Origin: Fusobacterium sp. FSA-380-WT-3A
GTDB taxonomy: Bacteria; Fusobacteriota; Fusobacteriia; Fusobacteriales; Fusobacteriaceae
Direction: 5' to 3'
NCBI RefSeq assembly: GCF_012843705.1
Contig: NZ_JABAFQ010000020.1
Span: 1 to 33,805, forward strand
Length of the DNA: 33,805 nt
A model generated the notes under the pieces. It was not told the DNA's origin. It searched no databases and worked only from the letters and a program-made list of their open reading frames with translations. Positions 1 to 7,574 of this stretch are shown piece after piece. The position numbers and the translations under genes are program-made. Each line of letters begins with the position of its first letter. Within the stretch, counting starts at the first letter, position 1.

Positions 1-28
1 TGTGGTGACTATATTATACAAAAAAGAG

Positions 29-66
29 AGCTGAGTAAAACATTTTTTTTAAAATGTTACTCAGCT
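29..66. terminator. Bidirectional intrinsic terminator
   Basis: Inverted repeat with arms beginning AGCTGAGTAA and ending TTACTCAGCT (two-base bulge), a T-rich loop, T-run on the plus side and A-run on the other side. It lies directly after the stop codon of the minus-strand Crp/Fnr regulator and can end transcription in both directions. Confidence 0.85.
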
Positions 67-70
67 TTTT

Positions 71-733
71 TTATTTATGTAAAATAAAATTATTTTTTTT
101 ATAATCAATGATTCCATCTTTTTTCATAGAACTAAGTTCTCTTGAAAGAGCACTTCTTTCAACTGAGAGATAATCAGCTAACTCTTGTCTATCAAAAGGT
201 ATATCAAAATTATTTGAATTTTTTTTAAGAGCCATAGTAGAGAGATAAGATAATATTTTTTCTCTTATAGATTTTTTTGTAATATGTTCTATTTTTTCTG
301 TAAGTAAAATATTTTTCTTAAGGGAAATTGCAAAAATATTTGATAGAAATTTATTTATTTCAATATCTATACAAGTTGAATTTAAAGAAAAATTAGAAAA
401 ATCTAAAAATAAAATTGTAGTTTCACAAGAAGTTTCTACAGCAATATTTAGGGGTAAAGATTTTGAAATAGCAAAAACTTCTCCAAAAATATTTCCTTTG
501 ACAAATTTATTTAAAATATTTCTATTTCCCCAATAATCTTCTTTTATAATATTTATTTCACCTGATAAAATAATTCCAATTTTATCAATAGGTTTTCCAA
601 TTTCAAAAACAAAATTATTTTTTGAGAATTTTTTTTCATAACCATTAAAAAATTTTAAAACTTTTAATATTTCTTCATCATTTAGATTAAAAAAGAGAGG
701 TAATCTTTTTAAAAATTCTATTTTTTCTTTCAT
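71..733 (-). CDS. Crp/Fnr-family transcriptional regulator, HcpR-like
   Basis: A 220-residue cytoplasmic DNA-binding regulator of usual family length. Residues about 10-120 form a cyclic-nucleotide-binding-type beta-barrel (GKPIDKIGIILSGEINI, GNIFGEVFAI), followed by the long dimerisation helix and a C-terminal winged helix-turn-helix (FDRQELADYLSVERSALSRE). The N-terminus lacks the cysteine cluster of Fnr, so an oxygen-labile 4Fe-4S cluster is not indicated. The gene is divergent from hydroxylamine reductase, and a perfect 7-4-7 palindrome lies between the two. This matches the known pairing of HcpR regulators with hcp in anaerobes, where nitrosative stress is sensed. The HcpR role is inferred from context. 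Start: ATG preceded by GGAGGATAT. A minus-strand -10 (TATAAT) lies at 763-768. Confidence 0.85.
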   Translation of the reverse strand: MKEKIEFLKRLPLFFNLNDEEILKVLKFFNGYEKKFSKNNFVFEIGKPIDKIGIILSGEINIIKEDYWGNRNILNKFVKGNIFGEVFAISKSLPLNIAVETSCETTILFLDFSNFSLNSTCIDIEINKFLSNIFAISLKKNILLTEKIEHITKKSIREKILSYLSTMALKKNSNNFDIPFDRQELADYLSVERSALSRELSSMKKDGIIDYKKNNFILHK

Positions 734-762
734 ATATCCTCCTAATAAATTTTTTTAAAAAT

Positions 763-793
763 ATTATATCATAAATAAATGTTGCTTGTGCAA
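763..793 (-). promoter_or_regulatory. Promoter of the Crp/Fnr regulator
   Basis: On the minus strand TATAAT lies at 763-768. A -35-like element (TTGCAC at 788-793, 19-bp spacing) falls inside the palindromic operator. The operator would cover this -35, which suggests autoregulation. Confidence 0.5.
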
Positions 794-796
794 CAT
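779..796. promoter_or_regulatory. Palindromic operator for the Crp/Fnr (HcpR-like) regulator
   Basis: Perfect inverted repeat ATGTTGC-TTGT-GCAACAT. The 4-bp centre and 5-7-bp arms fit the geometry of HcpR/Fnr sites. Its centre (787.5) is 41.5 bp upstream of the hcp start point inferred from TATAAT at 817-822, the standard class II activator position. Confidence 0.75.
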
Positions 797-829
797 ACTA
801 GAATAGATATAAAGATTATAATATAAAAA
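794..829 (+). promoter_or_regulatory. hcp promoter
   Basis: TATAAT at 817-822. The -35 position (CATACT at 794-799) is poor and overlaps the operator edge, as expected for an activator-dependent promoter. Ribosome site AGAGGAGG precedes the ATG at 848. Confidence 0.65.
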
Positions 830-847
830 AAGTTAGAGGAGGAGTAG

Positions 848-2527
848 ATGGAAAATAAAATGTTTTGTTATCAATGCCAAGAAACAGCTGGATGTAAAGG
901 TTGTACAATGATAGGAGTTTGTGGAAAGAAACCTGAAACGGCAAATCTTCAAGACTTATTAATATATACAGTAAAAGGTGTGGCAATTTTTAGTTCAATA
1001 GTTAGAAAAAAAGGAAATGGACAAGAATTATTAGAAAAAATAGTAAATAGATATTTAATAAATTCTTTATTTATAACTATTACTAATGCTAATTTTGATG
1101 ATGTAGCTATTATTGAAGAGATAAAAAAAGGAATAAAATTAAGAGAAGAATTAAAAAAATTATTATCTGATGAAGAAATTGAAAGTGTAAAAAAATATGG
1201 AGAGGAAATTTTAAATTGGAATTTAGAAACAACTTCTGAAATATTAGAGTATTCTAAAAGAAAAGAGGTTGGAGTTTTAAGAACAGAAAATGAAGATATA
1301 AAATCTTTGAGAGAACTTTTAACTTATGGATTAAAAGGTATGGGAGCTTATGCTGAACATGCTATGAATTTAGGAAAAGTAAATGAGGAAATCTTTTCGT
1401 TTATAGAAAGAGCTTTATTAGCAACTATAGATGATAATTTAACAGTAGAAGAATTAATAAATCTTGTATTAGAATGTGGAAATTATGGAGTAAAAGTAAT
1501 GGCTCTATTAGATGAAGCAAATACTTCTACTTTTGGAAATCCTCAAATAACAAAAGTTAATATAGGAGTTGGAAATAAACCTGGAATACTTATTAGTGGA
1601 CATGACTTAAATGATTTAAGACAATTATTGGAACAAAGTAAAGATAGTGGTGTAGATATATATACTCACTCAGAAATGTTACCAGGACATTATTATCCAG
1701 AATTAAAAAAATATTCTCATCTTGTTGGAAATTATGGAAATGCTTGGTGGAAACAAAAAGAGGAATTTGAAAAATTCAACGGACCAATAGTATTTACAAC
1801 AAACTGTATTGTACCACCAACACAAAATTCTTCATATGTTGGTAAAGTATTTACAACAAATGCTGCTGGATATCCAGGATGGAAGAAAATAAAAGAAGAT
1901 GAAAATGGGGTAAAAGATTTTTCAGAAGTAATAGAGTTAGCAAAAAAATCTTTACCACCAACAGAAATAGAAACAGGAGAAATTATTGGAGGATTTGCTC
2001 ATAATCAAGTATTGGCTTTAGCCGATAAAGTTGTAGAAGCTATAAAATCTGGAGCTATAAAGAAATTTGTAGTAATGGCTGGTTGTGATGGAAGAATGAA
2101 ATCGAGAGATTATTATACGGAATTTGCTAAAGCTTTACCGAAAGATACAGTTATTTTAACAGCTGGTTGTGCTAAATATAAATATAATAAATTAGATTTA
2201 GGAGATATTGAGGGAATTCCAAGAGTTTTAGATGCTGGACAATGTAATGATTCTTATTCACTAGCAGTAATAGCTTTAAAATTAAAAGAAGTTTTTGGAT
2301 TAGAAGATATAAATCAATTACCTATTGTATATAATATTGCTTGGTATGAACAAAAGGCAGTAATAGTATTATTAGCTTTATTATACTTAGGTGTAAAAAA
2401 TATTCATTTAGGACCAACATTACCAGCATTTTTATCACCAAATATTATAAAAGTTTTAGTTGAGAATTTTGGAATTGGTGGAATCACAACAGTAGAAGAG
2501 GATATGAAAAAATTTTTTGAGAACTAA
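848..2527 (+). CDS. hcp: Hydroxylamine reductase / hybrid cluster protein, class I
   Basis: A 559-residue cytoplasmic iron-sulfur enzyme that reduces hydroxylamine to ammonia in vitro and NO to N2O, protecting anaerobes from nitrosative stress. The N-terminal cysteines C7, C10, C19 and C25 give C-x2-C-x8-C-x5-C, the [4Fe-4S] pattern of class I/III proteins; an extra C16 is present. Length excludes the shortened class III. Hybrid-cluster ligands are visible in order: GHDLNDL (His), NCIVPP (Cys), AGCDGR (persulfide-type Cys), [11 protein letters not shown] (Cys) and [11 protein letters not shown] (Cys). The gene is monocistronic between its operator-controlled promoter and a terminator. Divergence from a Crp/Fnr regulator fits an HcpR regulon. 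Start supported by AGAGGAGG five bases upstream. Confidence 0.97.
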   Translation: MENKMFCYQCQETAGCKGCTMIGVCGKKPETANLQDLLIYTVKGVAIFSSIVRKKGNGQELLEKIVNRYLINSLFITITNANFDDVAIIEEIKKGIKLREELKKLLSDEEIESVKKYGEEILNWNLETTSEILEYSKRKEVGVLRTENEDIKSLRELLTYGLKGMGAYAEHAMNLGKVNEEIFSFIERALLATIDDNLTVEELINLVLECGNYGVKVMALLDEANTSTFGNPQITKVNIGVGNKPGILISGHDLNDLRQLLEQSKDSGVDIYTHSEMLPGHYYPELKKYSHLVGNYGNAWWKQKEEFEKFNGPIVFTTNCIVPPTQNSSYVGKVFTTNAAGYPGWKKIKEDENGVKDFSEVIELAKKSLPPTEIETGEIIGGFAHNQVLALADKVVEAIKSGAIKKFVVMAGCDGRMKSRDYYTEFAKALPKDTVILTAGCAKYKYNKLDLGDIEGIPRVLDAGQCNDSYSLAVIALKLKEVFGLEDINQLPIVYNIAWYEQKAVIVLLALLYLGVKNIHLGPTLPAFLSPNIIKVLVENFGIGGITTVEEDMKKFFEN

Positions 2528-2535
2528 TAAAAAAT

Positions 2536-2568
2536 AGAAGGCTAGAATTTCTAGTCTTCTTTTATTTT
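2536..2568 (+). terminator. Intrinsic terminator of hcp
   Basis: Arms AGAAGGCTAGA / TCTAGTCTTCT (one G-U pair, 3-nt loop) followed by TTTATTTT. Confidence 0.85.
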
Positions 2569-2612
2569 GACTTTATTTTAACAAAAATTTTTTGTAAAAT
2601 AAAACAAATCTC

Positions 2613-2641
2613 TTTATTTATTTTAGAGAATAATGTATACT
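2613..2641 (+). promoter_or_regulatory. Putative promoter of the small lipoprotein gene
   Basis: TATACT at 2636-2641 with a weak -35 (TTTATT, 2613-2618) at 17-bp spacing. Confidence 0.4.
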
Positions 2642-2678
2642 TATTAGTGAGTAAAAAAATTTTTAGGAGGAAATTCCT

Positions 2679-2861
2679 ATGAAAAATAATATAAAAAAAA
2701 TTATTTTTTTAACAGTATTGATGATGATGTTTATTAGTTGTACTTCAATGAGGGCTGGAGCAGGAGCTGGTGTAAATGTAGGCCTTACTTTTGATAAAAA
2801 ACAACCAGTAAAGGTAACTCCATATGTAGGAGTAGGAGCTGGAATTTTTAAATTTTTCTAA
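2679..2861 (+). CDS. Small lipoprotein of unknown function
   Basis: A 60-residue protein with a lysine-rich N-terminus, a hydrophobic stretch and a lipobox (FISC, Cys near residue 21), so it should be exported and lipid-anchored. The mature part is only about 40 residues and glycine/alanine/valine-rich (GAGAGVNVGL, PYVGVGAGIF), resembling two short beta-strands around a KKQPVKV turn. A strong ribosome site (AGGAGGAAATTCCT) supports translation. It has its own weak promoter and sits between hcp and a RidA gene with no functional link visible. I do not recognise the family. Confidence 0.75.
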   Translation: MKNNIKKIIFLTVLMMMFISCTSMRAGAGAGVNVGLTFDKKQPVKVTPYVGVGAGIFKFF

Positions 2862-2871
2862 TAAAATATTA

Positions 2872-2900
2872 TTGACAATTTTTATTAAATATTATAAAGT
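2872..2900 (+). promoter_or_regulatory. Promoter of the RidA-family gene
   Basis: Consensus -35 TTGACA at 2872-2877; the -10 is TAAAGT at 2895-2900 (17-bp spacing) or TATAAA at 2893-2898 (15-bp). This promoter overlaps the upstream end of the open frame, so the TTG at 2872 is not the start codon. Confidence 0.7.
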
Positions 2901-2928
2901 AAAAGAAAAACTTAGGAGGAAAAAGATT

Positions 2929-3285
2929 ATGATAAAAAGATATAATGTTGGAAAAAGATTAAGTGAAGCAGTTATTTATAATGGTGTAGCTTATCTTTGT
3001 GGACAATGTTGTTTTGAAGAAAATGAAGGGAAAAAAGATGTTCAAACTCAAACAAGAGAGGCTTTAGCAAATATTGAAAGAGTTTTAAAGGATATTGGTT
3101 CTGATAAAACAAAAATTCTTATGGCTACTATTTATTTAAAGGATATTAGCTATTTTGATGAGATGAATGAAGTTTGGGATAATTGGGTAGAACCAGGATT
3201 TGCTCCAGCTAGAGCTTGTGTAGAAGCAGCACTTGCTGAAAAAGAATTATTAGTAGAGATAGTTGTAACAGCAGCAGTAGAATAA
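2929..3285 (+). CDS. RidA family protein (enamine/imine deaminase-like)
   Basis: A 118-residue cytoplasmic protein of the YjgF/YER057c/UK114 family, normally trimeric. RidA hydrolyses reactive enamine/imine intermediates from PLP enzymes; other subfamilies have unclear activity. Diagnostic segments are YNGVAYLCGQ near the N-terminus, TREALANIERVLKDIGSD in the middle, and PARACVEAALAEKELLVEIV at the end. The arginine in PARACVEA is the substrate-carboxylate-binding Arg of active RidA. The chosen ATG follows TTAGGAGGAAAAAGATT. The frame extends 19 codons further upstream, but that stretch is the promoter. It has its own promoter and terminator, so it is monocistronic. The subfamily cannot be decided here. 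Confidence 0.9.
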   Translation: MIKRYNVGKRLSEAVIYNGVAYLCGQCCFEENEGKKDVQTQTREALANIERVLKDIGSDKTKILMATIYLKDISYFDEMNEVWDNWVEPGFAPARACVEAALAEKELLVEIVVTAAVE

Positions 3286-3298
3286 TAAAAAATAAATG

Positions 3299-3328
3299 GA
3301 AGTCTAAGAGATTAGACTTCTTTTTTTA
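3299..3328 (+). terminator. Intrinsic terminator after the RidA gene
   Basis: Perfect 9-bp stem GAAGTCTAA / TTAGACTTC, loop GAGA, then seven T. Confidence 0.92.
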
Positions 3329-3340
3329 TTTTTTGAAAAA

Positions 3341-3349
3341 TGTTATAAT
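3341..3349 (+). promoter_or_regulatory. Extended -10 promoter of the pgeF-like gene
   Basis: TGTTATAAT matches the extended -10 consensus TGnTATAAT. No good -35 is present, which is normal for this promoter class. Confidence 0.6.
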
Positions 3350-3377
3350 AAATTAAAATATATTTAAGGAGAAAAAT

Positions 3378-4112
3378 ATGTTTAAAGATAAAGGAAAATA
3401 TTTTCAGATAGAAGAATTTGAAAAATATGGAGTAAATGGTATTTTTACAACAAGAGAAATAGGAGATGTAAAAAATTTTTTAGGCAATACAGAAGAAAAT
3501 AAAAAAAATTTATTTGAAAAATTTGGAATTAAAGATAAAATAGTAGTTTTTGCAAAACAAAGTCATACAGATAAAGTAATAGATATAACAGAAAATATAA
3601 AAGATTATTTTTATGAAAATGTAGATGGGTTTATTACAAAAAGAAAAGATATAATTCTTATAACAAAACATGCTGATTGTTTACCAATATATTTTTGTGA
3701 TACTAAAAATTTTGTAATTGGAGTATGTCATTCTGGTTGGAAGGGAACTTTTCAAGAGATTGGAATAAGAATTTTAGAACTTATGGAAAAAAATTATAAT
3801 TCTAAAAGAGAAGATATTTTAGTAGGAGTTGGAATAGGAATAACTTGTGAAAATTATGAAGTAGGAGAAGAATTTTATGAAAGCTTTAAAAATAAATTTT
3901 CAGAAGATTTAGTAAATAAAACTTTTATAAAAATAAATGAAAAATGGCATTTTGATAATCTTTTTTTTAATATAGAAAATCTTATGAAAAATGGAATATT
4001 AAAAGAAAATTTAATTTATTGTGAAGAATGTACTTATGGAAATAAAAGATTTCACTCTTTTAGAAGAGATAAATCTAAAGATAGAAATATAGGGATGATA
4101 TATTTTAAATAA
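3378..4112 (+). CDS. pgeF: PgeF/YfiH family zinc protein (laccase-domain, purine nucleoside phosphorylase-like)
   Basis: A 244-residue cytoplasmic protein of the Cu-oxidase_4 family. Members were first called polyphenol oxidases; E. coli YfiH (PgeF) prevents mis-incorporation into peptidoglycan precursors, and other homologues have purine nucleoside phosphorylase/adenosine deaminase activity. The metal-site residues are all present: His63 (KQSHTDKV), Cys101 (KHADCLPI) and His118 (VCHSGWKGT). The C-terminal signature FHSFRRDKSKDR is intact. Full length for the family. ATG follows AAGGAGAAAA. It is expressed from its own extended -10 promoter; no clear terminator separates it from the rsgA leader. 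The family call is firm, the physiological substrate uncertain. Confidence 0.9.
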   Translation: MFKDKGKYFQIEEFEKYGVNGIFTTREIGDVKNFLGNTEENKKNLFEKFGIKDKIVVFAKQSHTDKVIDITENIKDYFYENVDGFITKRKDIILITKHADCLPIYFCDTKNFVIGVCHSGWKGTFQEIGIRILELMEKNYNSKREDILVGVGIGITCENYEVGEEFYESFKNKFSEDLVNKTFIKINEKWHFDNLFFNIENLMKNGILKENLIYCEECTYGNKRFHSFRRDKSKDRNIGMIYFK

Positions 4113-4169
4113 GTTTTTTAGTTTATTATATAAAAGATATTTAAAGAATAGAAAAATTTTAATAAATAA

Positions 4170-4175
4170 TATAAT
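4170..4175 (+). promoter_or_regulatory. Putative -10 of the rsgA leader transcript
   Basis: TATAAT with no recognisable -35. Initiation near 4182 would give a leader of about 150 nt carrying a 19-codon ORF and the anti-SD element before rsgA. Confidence 0.45.
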
Positions 4176-4212
4176 CAAATTATAAAAATATTATGAAGGG
4201 AGTTGATGAATT

Positions 4213-4272
4213 ATGTTAAAGAATAAAGGTGTATTAGAGAGTGTAATAAAAAAGGAGGTGGAAAATAATTAA
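4213..4272 (+). CDS. Candidate leader peptide upstream of rsgA
   Basis: A 19-codon ORF (MLKNKGVLESVIKKEVENN) with a plausible ribosome site (AAGGGAG, 4196-4202) ten bases before its ATG. It lies wholly in the 218-base gap between pgeF and rsgA. Its codons 14-16 contain AAGGAGGT, the 5' arm of the hairpin described in the next entry, so a ribosome translating it would open that hairpin. Two shorter overlapping ORFs from the ATGs at 4193 and 4206 are worse placed relative to the ribosome site. That it is translated is inferred from the sequence only. Confidence 0.5.
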   Translation: MLKNKGVLESVIKKEVENN

Positions 4273-4326
4273 AAAAATAAAACCTCCTTATTATAACAAA
4301 GTAAAATAATTGAAAATTTAGGAGGA
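4252..4326 (+). promoter_or_regulatory. Anti-Shine-Dalgarno switch in the rsgA leader
   Basis: AAGGAGGT (4252-4259) and ACCTCCTT (4282-4289) form a perfect 8-bp stem with a 22-nt loop. ACCTCCTT copies the 16S rRNA 3'-end anti-SD. It can alternatively pair six bases with the rsgA ribosome site AGGAGG (4320-4325). The two pairings exclude each other. There is no T-run after the stem, so it is not a normal terminator. Confidence 0.55.
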
Positions 4327-4330
4327 AAAA

Positions 4331-5398
4331 TTGAATAAATTACAAGATTATGGTGTAAAAGAAAATTATATTATAGAAGCTAAAAGTTTTCCAGAATTTG
4401 AACTAGGTAGGGTAATTGCACAATATAAAGGGATATATAAAATTAGTTTAGAGAATGGGGAAAAATTAGCAGAGTTATCTGGAAAATTAAGATATGAGAT
4501 AGATGATAGTTTAAAATTACCCCTAGTAGGAGACTATGTTTTAGTCTCTAAAAATCAAGGGAATGTTGTCATTAATAAAATTTTATCAAGAAAAAGTATA
4601 TTTTTTCGTTCTTCAAATGAGAAAAAAGATGATAAACAAGGGATAGTAGCAAATATAGATACAGTATTTATATGTATGTCCCTAAATGAAAACTATAATT
4701 TAAACAGATTAGAGAGATATTTATCAATAGCTTGGGATAGTGGTGCAATTCCTGTAATAGTTTTAACTAAATCTGATTTATGTGAAAATATTCAAGAAAA
4801 AATACAAGAGGTAGAATCAATTTCAGCTTTTTCTGATATTATATTAACAACCAATAAAGAAAATAATAAAGAAAAATTTAAAAAATTTCTAATTAAAAAT
4901 CAAACAGTTGCTTTTATAGGTTCTTCAGGAGTTGGAAAAACCACTTTGATTAATGAATTAATTGGAGAAGAAATTTTATTAACTCAAGAAATAGGAAAGA
5001 ATCATAAAGGAAAACATACAACTACTAATAGAGAGATGGTAATAAGTTTATATGGTGGAGTTATCATTGATACTCCAGGAATGAGAGAAATAGGAATAAA
5101 AGATATAAATTTAGATAAATACTATGATGATATAGAAGAATTGATAAAAAGATGTCGTTTTTCAGATTGTACTCATACTAATGAACCAGGGTGTCAAGTA
5201 AGAAAAGCTATTGAATTAGGAATTTTAGATGAGAGAAGAGTTGAAAATTATTTTAAAATAAAAAGAGAAAATTCCTATGATGGACTAAAAGGAAAAGAGT
5301 TGGAAAAACAAAAATTAGACCATATGTTTAAAGAAGTTGGGGGAATGAAAAAAGTTAGAAATTTTATCAAAGATAAACAAAAGAGAAGAGGTTATTAG
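4331..5398 (+). CDS. rsgA: Ribosome small-subunit-dependent GTPase A
   Basis: A 355-residue cytoplasmic GTPase that checks late maturation of the 30S subunit near the decoding centre. It has the N-terminal OB-fold (to about residue 100), then the circularly permuted GTPase domain typical of YjeQ/RsgA: G4 TKSD (146-149) precedes the P-loop GSSGVGKT (197-204) and G3 DTPG (247-250). The KGKHTTT switch segment lies between P-loop and G3, and a zinc-binding C-terminus follows (C275, C280, H282, C288). Translation begins at TTG, five bases after AGGAGG; no ATG fits better. The upstream leader carries a short ORF and a sequence able to sequester the ribosome site. The acetyltransferase gene starts one base after its stop codon. 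Confidence 0.95.
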   Translation: MNKLQDYGVKENYIIEAKSFPEFELGRVIAQYKGIYKISLENGEKLAELSGKLRYEIDDSLKLPLVGDYVLVSKNQGNVVINKILSRKSIFFRSSNEKKDDKQGIVANIDTVFICMSLNENYNLNRLERYLSIAWDSGAIPVIVLTKSDLCENIQEKIQEVESISAFSDIILTTNKENNKEKFKKFLIKNQTVAFIGSSGVGKTTLINELIGEEILLTQEIGKNHKGKHTTTNREMVISLYGGVIIDTPGMREIGIKDINLDKYYDDIEELIKRCRFSDCTHTNEPGCQVRKAIELGILDERRVENYFKIKRENSYDGLKGKELEKQKLDHMFKEVGGMKKVRNFIKDKQKRRGY

Positions 5399-5399
5399 T

Positions 5400-6047
5400 A
5401 TGAATATAGTTATAAGAAAAGAAGAAGAAAAAGATTATAGAAGAGTAGAGGAAATAGCAAGAGAAGCATTTTGGAATTTATATTTTCCAGGAGCCAAAGA
5501 ACATGTTGTAGTAAATAAAATTCGTAAATCTCAAGATTTCATAAAAGATTTAACTTATGTGATAGAAGTAGATAATCAAGTAGAAGGAGGAATTTTTTAT
5601 TCTAACTCAAAAATTATAGGAAAAAATCAAGAAGAATATGAAGTTATATCTTTTGGACCTGTATTTATATCTCCAAAATTTCATAGACAAGGTTTAGGAA
5701 GAAAGTTGATAAGTTATACTATTGAAAAAGCAAAAGAAATGGAATATAGAGCAATTATAATTCTGGGATATCCTTATCACTATGAAACATATGGATTTTT
5801 AGGAGGAAAAAAATATAATATTTATATGGAAGATGGAAAATTTTATAAAGGATTATTGGTATTACCACTTTATAAAGATGCTTTAAAAAACATATCAGGT
5901 TATCCAGAATTTTCTAAAGATTTAGAAGTTACAGAAGAAGAAATGGAAAAATTTGATAAAAATTTTCCATATAAAGAGAAAAAGTTTCAAGAAAGCCAAA
6001 AAGAATTTGAAAAAGCTTGTGTAGAATTGGATGAAAGAAAATATTAA
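5400..6047 (+). CDS. GNAT family N-acetyltransferase (YhbS-like)
   Basis: A 215-residue cytoplasmic acetyltransferase. The acetyl-CoA-binding core is visible at about residues 80-145: FGPVFISPKFHRQGLGRKLI contains the Q/RxxGxG/A motif A, followed by KAKEMEYRAIIILG and the YHYETYGF segment typical of COG3153/YhbS proteins. The acceptor substrate is unknown. The C-terminal 40 residues are charged and helical. The ATG lies one base after the rsgA stop with only a weak GAGG upstream, so translation is probably coupled to rsgA. A ribosomal-protein or tRNA-related acceptor is possible from context but unproven. Confidence 0.88.
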   Translation: MNIVIRKEEEKDYRRVEEIAREAFWNLYFPGAKEHVVVNKIRKSQDFIKDLTYVIEVDNQVEGGIFYSNSKIIGKNQEEYEVISFGPVFISPKFHRQGLGRKLISYTIEKAKEMEYRAIIILGYPYHYETYGFLGGKKYNIYMEDGKFYKGLLVLPLYKDALKNISGYPEFSKDLEVTEEEMEKFDKNFPYKEKKFQESQKEFEKACVELDERKY

Positions 6048-6098
6048 AATTTTTTAAGAAAAAGATATTTTAAAATTATTAAGATAAATTTCTATATT

Positions 6099-6138
6099 AA
6101 AATAGAGATGTTGCAAAATTACAACATCTCTATTTTTT
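6099..6138. terminator. Strong intrinsic terminator between convergent operons
   Basis: Perfect 15-bp stem AAAATAGAGATGTTG / CAACATCTCTATTTT with an 8-nt loop, then T-run on the plus side. It ends rsgA-GNAT and probably also the convergent CoA-transferase operon. Confidence 0.95.
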
Positions 6139-6159
6139 ATTTTTCTTATAATTTATTAT

Positions 6160-6819
6160 CTATTCCATAACTCCAATTTCATCAGGAACTATAACTTTAG
6201 CTTCAGTACAAGCTAGAATATCTTCAACAGTATATCCATGAGCTAACTCTCTAAGAACTAATCCTTCTGGTGTAACTTGGAAGTAACATTTTTCAGTTAC
6301 AATATCAGTTACACAATTTTTTCCTGTTAATGGTAATGTACATTTTTTTAAAATTTTTGAAGAACCATTTTTTTCACAATGTTCTGTAGCAACAATTATA
6401 CGTTTTACACCAGAGCATAAATCCATTGCTCCACCCATACCAGGAACTAATTTTCCAGGAATTGTCCAGTTAGCTATATTTCCCTCTTGGTCAACTTGAA
6501 GTGTTCCAAGAACAGCTATATCAATATGTCCACCACGAATAAAACCAAATCCTGTAGTATGGTCATAAATACTTCCACCTGGGATTACAGAAGCGGGCAT
6601 ACCACCAGCATCAATAATATCTATATCAGCTTCATCCCAATTAGGAGAAGGACCACTACCTACAGTACCAATTTCAGCTTCAAGCCATATATCAACACCT
6701 TTAGGTAGATAGTTAACACACATTAAAGGAACTCCAATTCCTAAATTTACAAAATCTCCATCTTTAAAAAATTTAGCACAACGAGAAGCAATTAATGAAC
6801 GTCCTTTTAATTCAGCCAT
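6160..6819 (-). CDS. 3-oxoacid/short-chain acyl CoA-transferase, subunit B
   Basis: A 219-residue beta subunit of a class I CoA-transferase (AtoA/ScoB/CtfB type), cytoplasmic, acting as a heterodimer or heterotetramer with the preceding subunit. The catalytic glutamate is the second Glu of EAEIGTVG, aligning with the ENGxxG motif of family members. Other signatures are DAGGMPASVIPGGS, the GGHIDIAVLGTLQVDQEGNIANW segment and the GKLVPGMGGAMDL glycine loop. The reaction moves CoA between acyl-CoA and free acids through a glutamyl-CoA thioester. Which acids are used (acetate, butyrate, acetoacetate or others) cannot be read from the sequence. Its ribosome site AAGGAGGT lies inside the last codons of subunit A. 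Confidence 0.92.
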   Translation of the reverse strand: MAELKGRSLIASRCAKFFKDGDFVNLGIGVPLMCVNYLPKGVDIWLEAEIGTVGSGPSPNWDEADIDIIDAGGMPASVIPGGSIYDHTTGFGFIRGGHIDIAVLGTLQVDQEGNIANWTIPGKLVPGMGGAMDLCSGVKRIIVATEHCEKNGSSKILKKCTLPLTGKNCVTDIVTEKCYFQVTPEGLVLRELAHGYTVEDILACTEAKVIVPDEIGVME

Positions 6820-6821
6820 AA

Positions 6822-7541
6822 TTATTTACCTCCTTCTTGAGCTTTTTGTTTTAGTTTTTGCCAATAAGGACATACATGTCTAGTATTACCTTCTCTTACA
6901 TAAACCATATCAACTAAAGGAGCAGGTATATCAATTTCATTAGGTCCTAATTCTCCAAATTCGACTAATTTTTCAGCCTCAACAATAACAATATCACCAG
7001 CAAAAGCCATTTCTGTACTAATAGCTCTTGAGTTCATTCTGAAAGAAATATTTCCAGCAGTATCAGCTTTAGTAGCTTTTATTAAAGTGATATCAGCTCT
7101 TAAAGGTAATTCTAATAAATATTCTTTACCATTGATTTCTAATTTTTGTTTTCCTTTTTCAACTTCTGTTCCAAGTCCTGTAGGAGTCAAACATCCTCCT
7201 AACCCGAAACCACCACAACGAATTCTTTCAGAAAAAGTTCCTTGAGGACTAAATTCTATATCTAATTCACCAGCAAACATTTGGTCTCTAGCTATTGGGT
7301 TAAATCCAATATGAGTTGTAATAAGACTTTTAACACGTTTAGCATTTATTAATTTTCCAACTCCAAGGTCTGGCATTCCTCCAGAAACAGCAATAGCATG
7401 TATATCTTTAACACCTTTTTCTAACATTCCCTCTATTATATCATCAGCTGCAAATTCCCCATGCCAATCTCCAAACATTATAGTTTGCCCATCATGAAAT
7501 TTTTTTAAAATTTCTTCCATTGAAAATATTTTCGATAACAC
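6822..7541 (-). CDS. 3-oxoacid/short-chain acyl CoA-transferase, subunit A
   Basis: A 239-residue alpha subunit of the same class I CoA-transferase (AtoD/ScoA/CtfA type). Visible segments are HDGQTIMFGDWHG near the N-terminus, the oxyanion-hole-like glycine motif CGGFGLGGCLTPTGLGTEVE, and PLRADITLIKATKADTAGNI. Length is normal. Start is GTG, about eight bases after AAGGTGG. It sits between the crotonase-fold gene and subunit B, with two bases before the latter, so all three form one operon. This suggests activation or release of a CoA-linked intermediate processed by the crotonase. The neighbourhood does not contain the lysine-fermentation genes often seen with Fusobacterium CoA-transferases. 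Confidence 0.92.
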   Translation of the reverse strand: MLSKIFSMEEILKKFHDGQTIMFGDWHGEFAADDIIEGMLEKGVKDIHAIAVSGGMPDLGVGKLINAKRVKSLITTHIGFNPIARDQMFAGELDIEFSPQGTFSERIRCGGFGLGGCLTPTGLGTEVEKGKQKLEINGKEYLLELPLRADITLIKATKADTAGNISFRMNSRAISTEMAFAGDIVIVEAEKLVEFGELGPNEIDIPAPLVDMVYVREGNTRHVCPYWQKLKQKAQEGGK

Positions 7542-7574
7542 TTTCTATCCCACCTTTCTTTTTATAAGATTTGA

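Noticed and set aside
2581-2595. Palindrome ACAAAAATTTTTTGT upstream of the small lipoprotein
   Set aside because: Made almost wholly of A/T runs and expected by chance in this base composition.
2872-2928. Longer N-terminus for the RidA-family protein from TTG at 2872
   Set aside because: This stretch is the -35/-10 promoter and ribosome site; the ATG at 2929 gives the normal family length.
6487-6708. Plus-strand open frame inside the CoA-transferase subunit B gene
   Set aside because: Antisense shadow of a clearly conserved gene, with no ribosome site and no recognisable protein.
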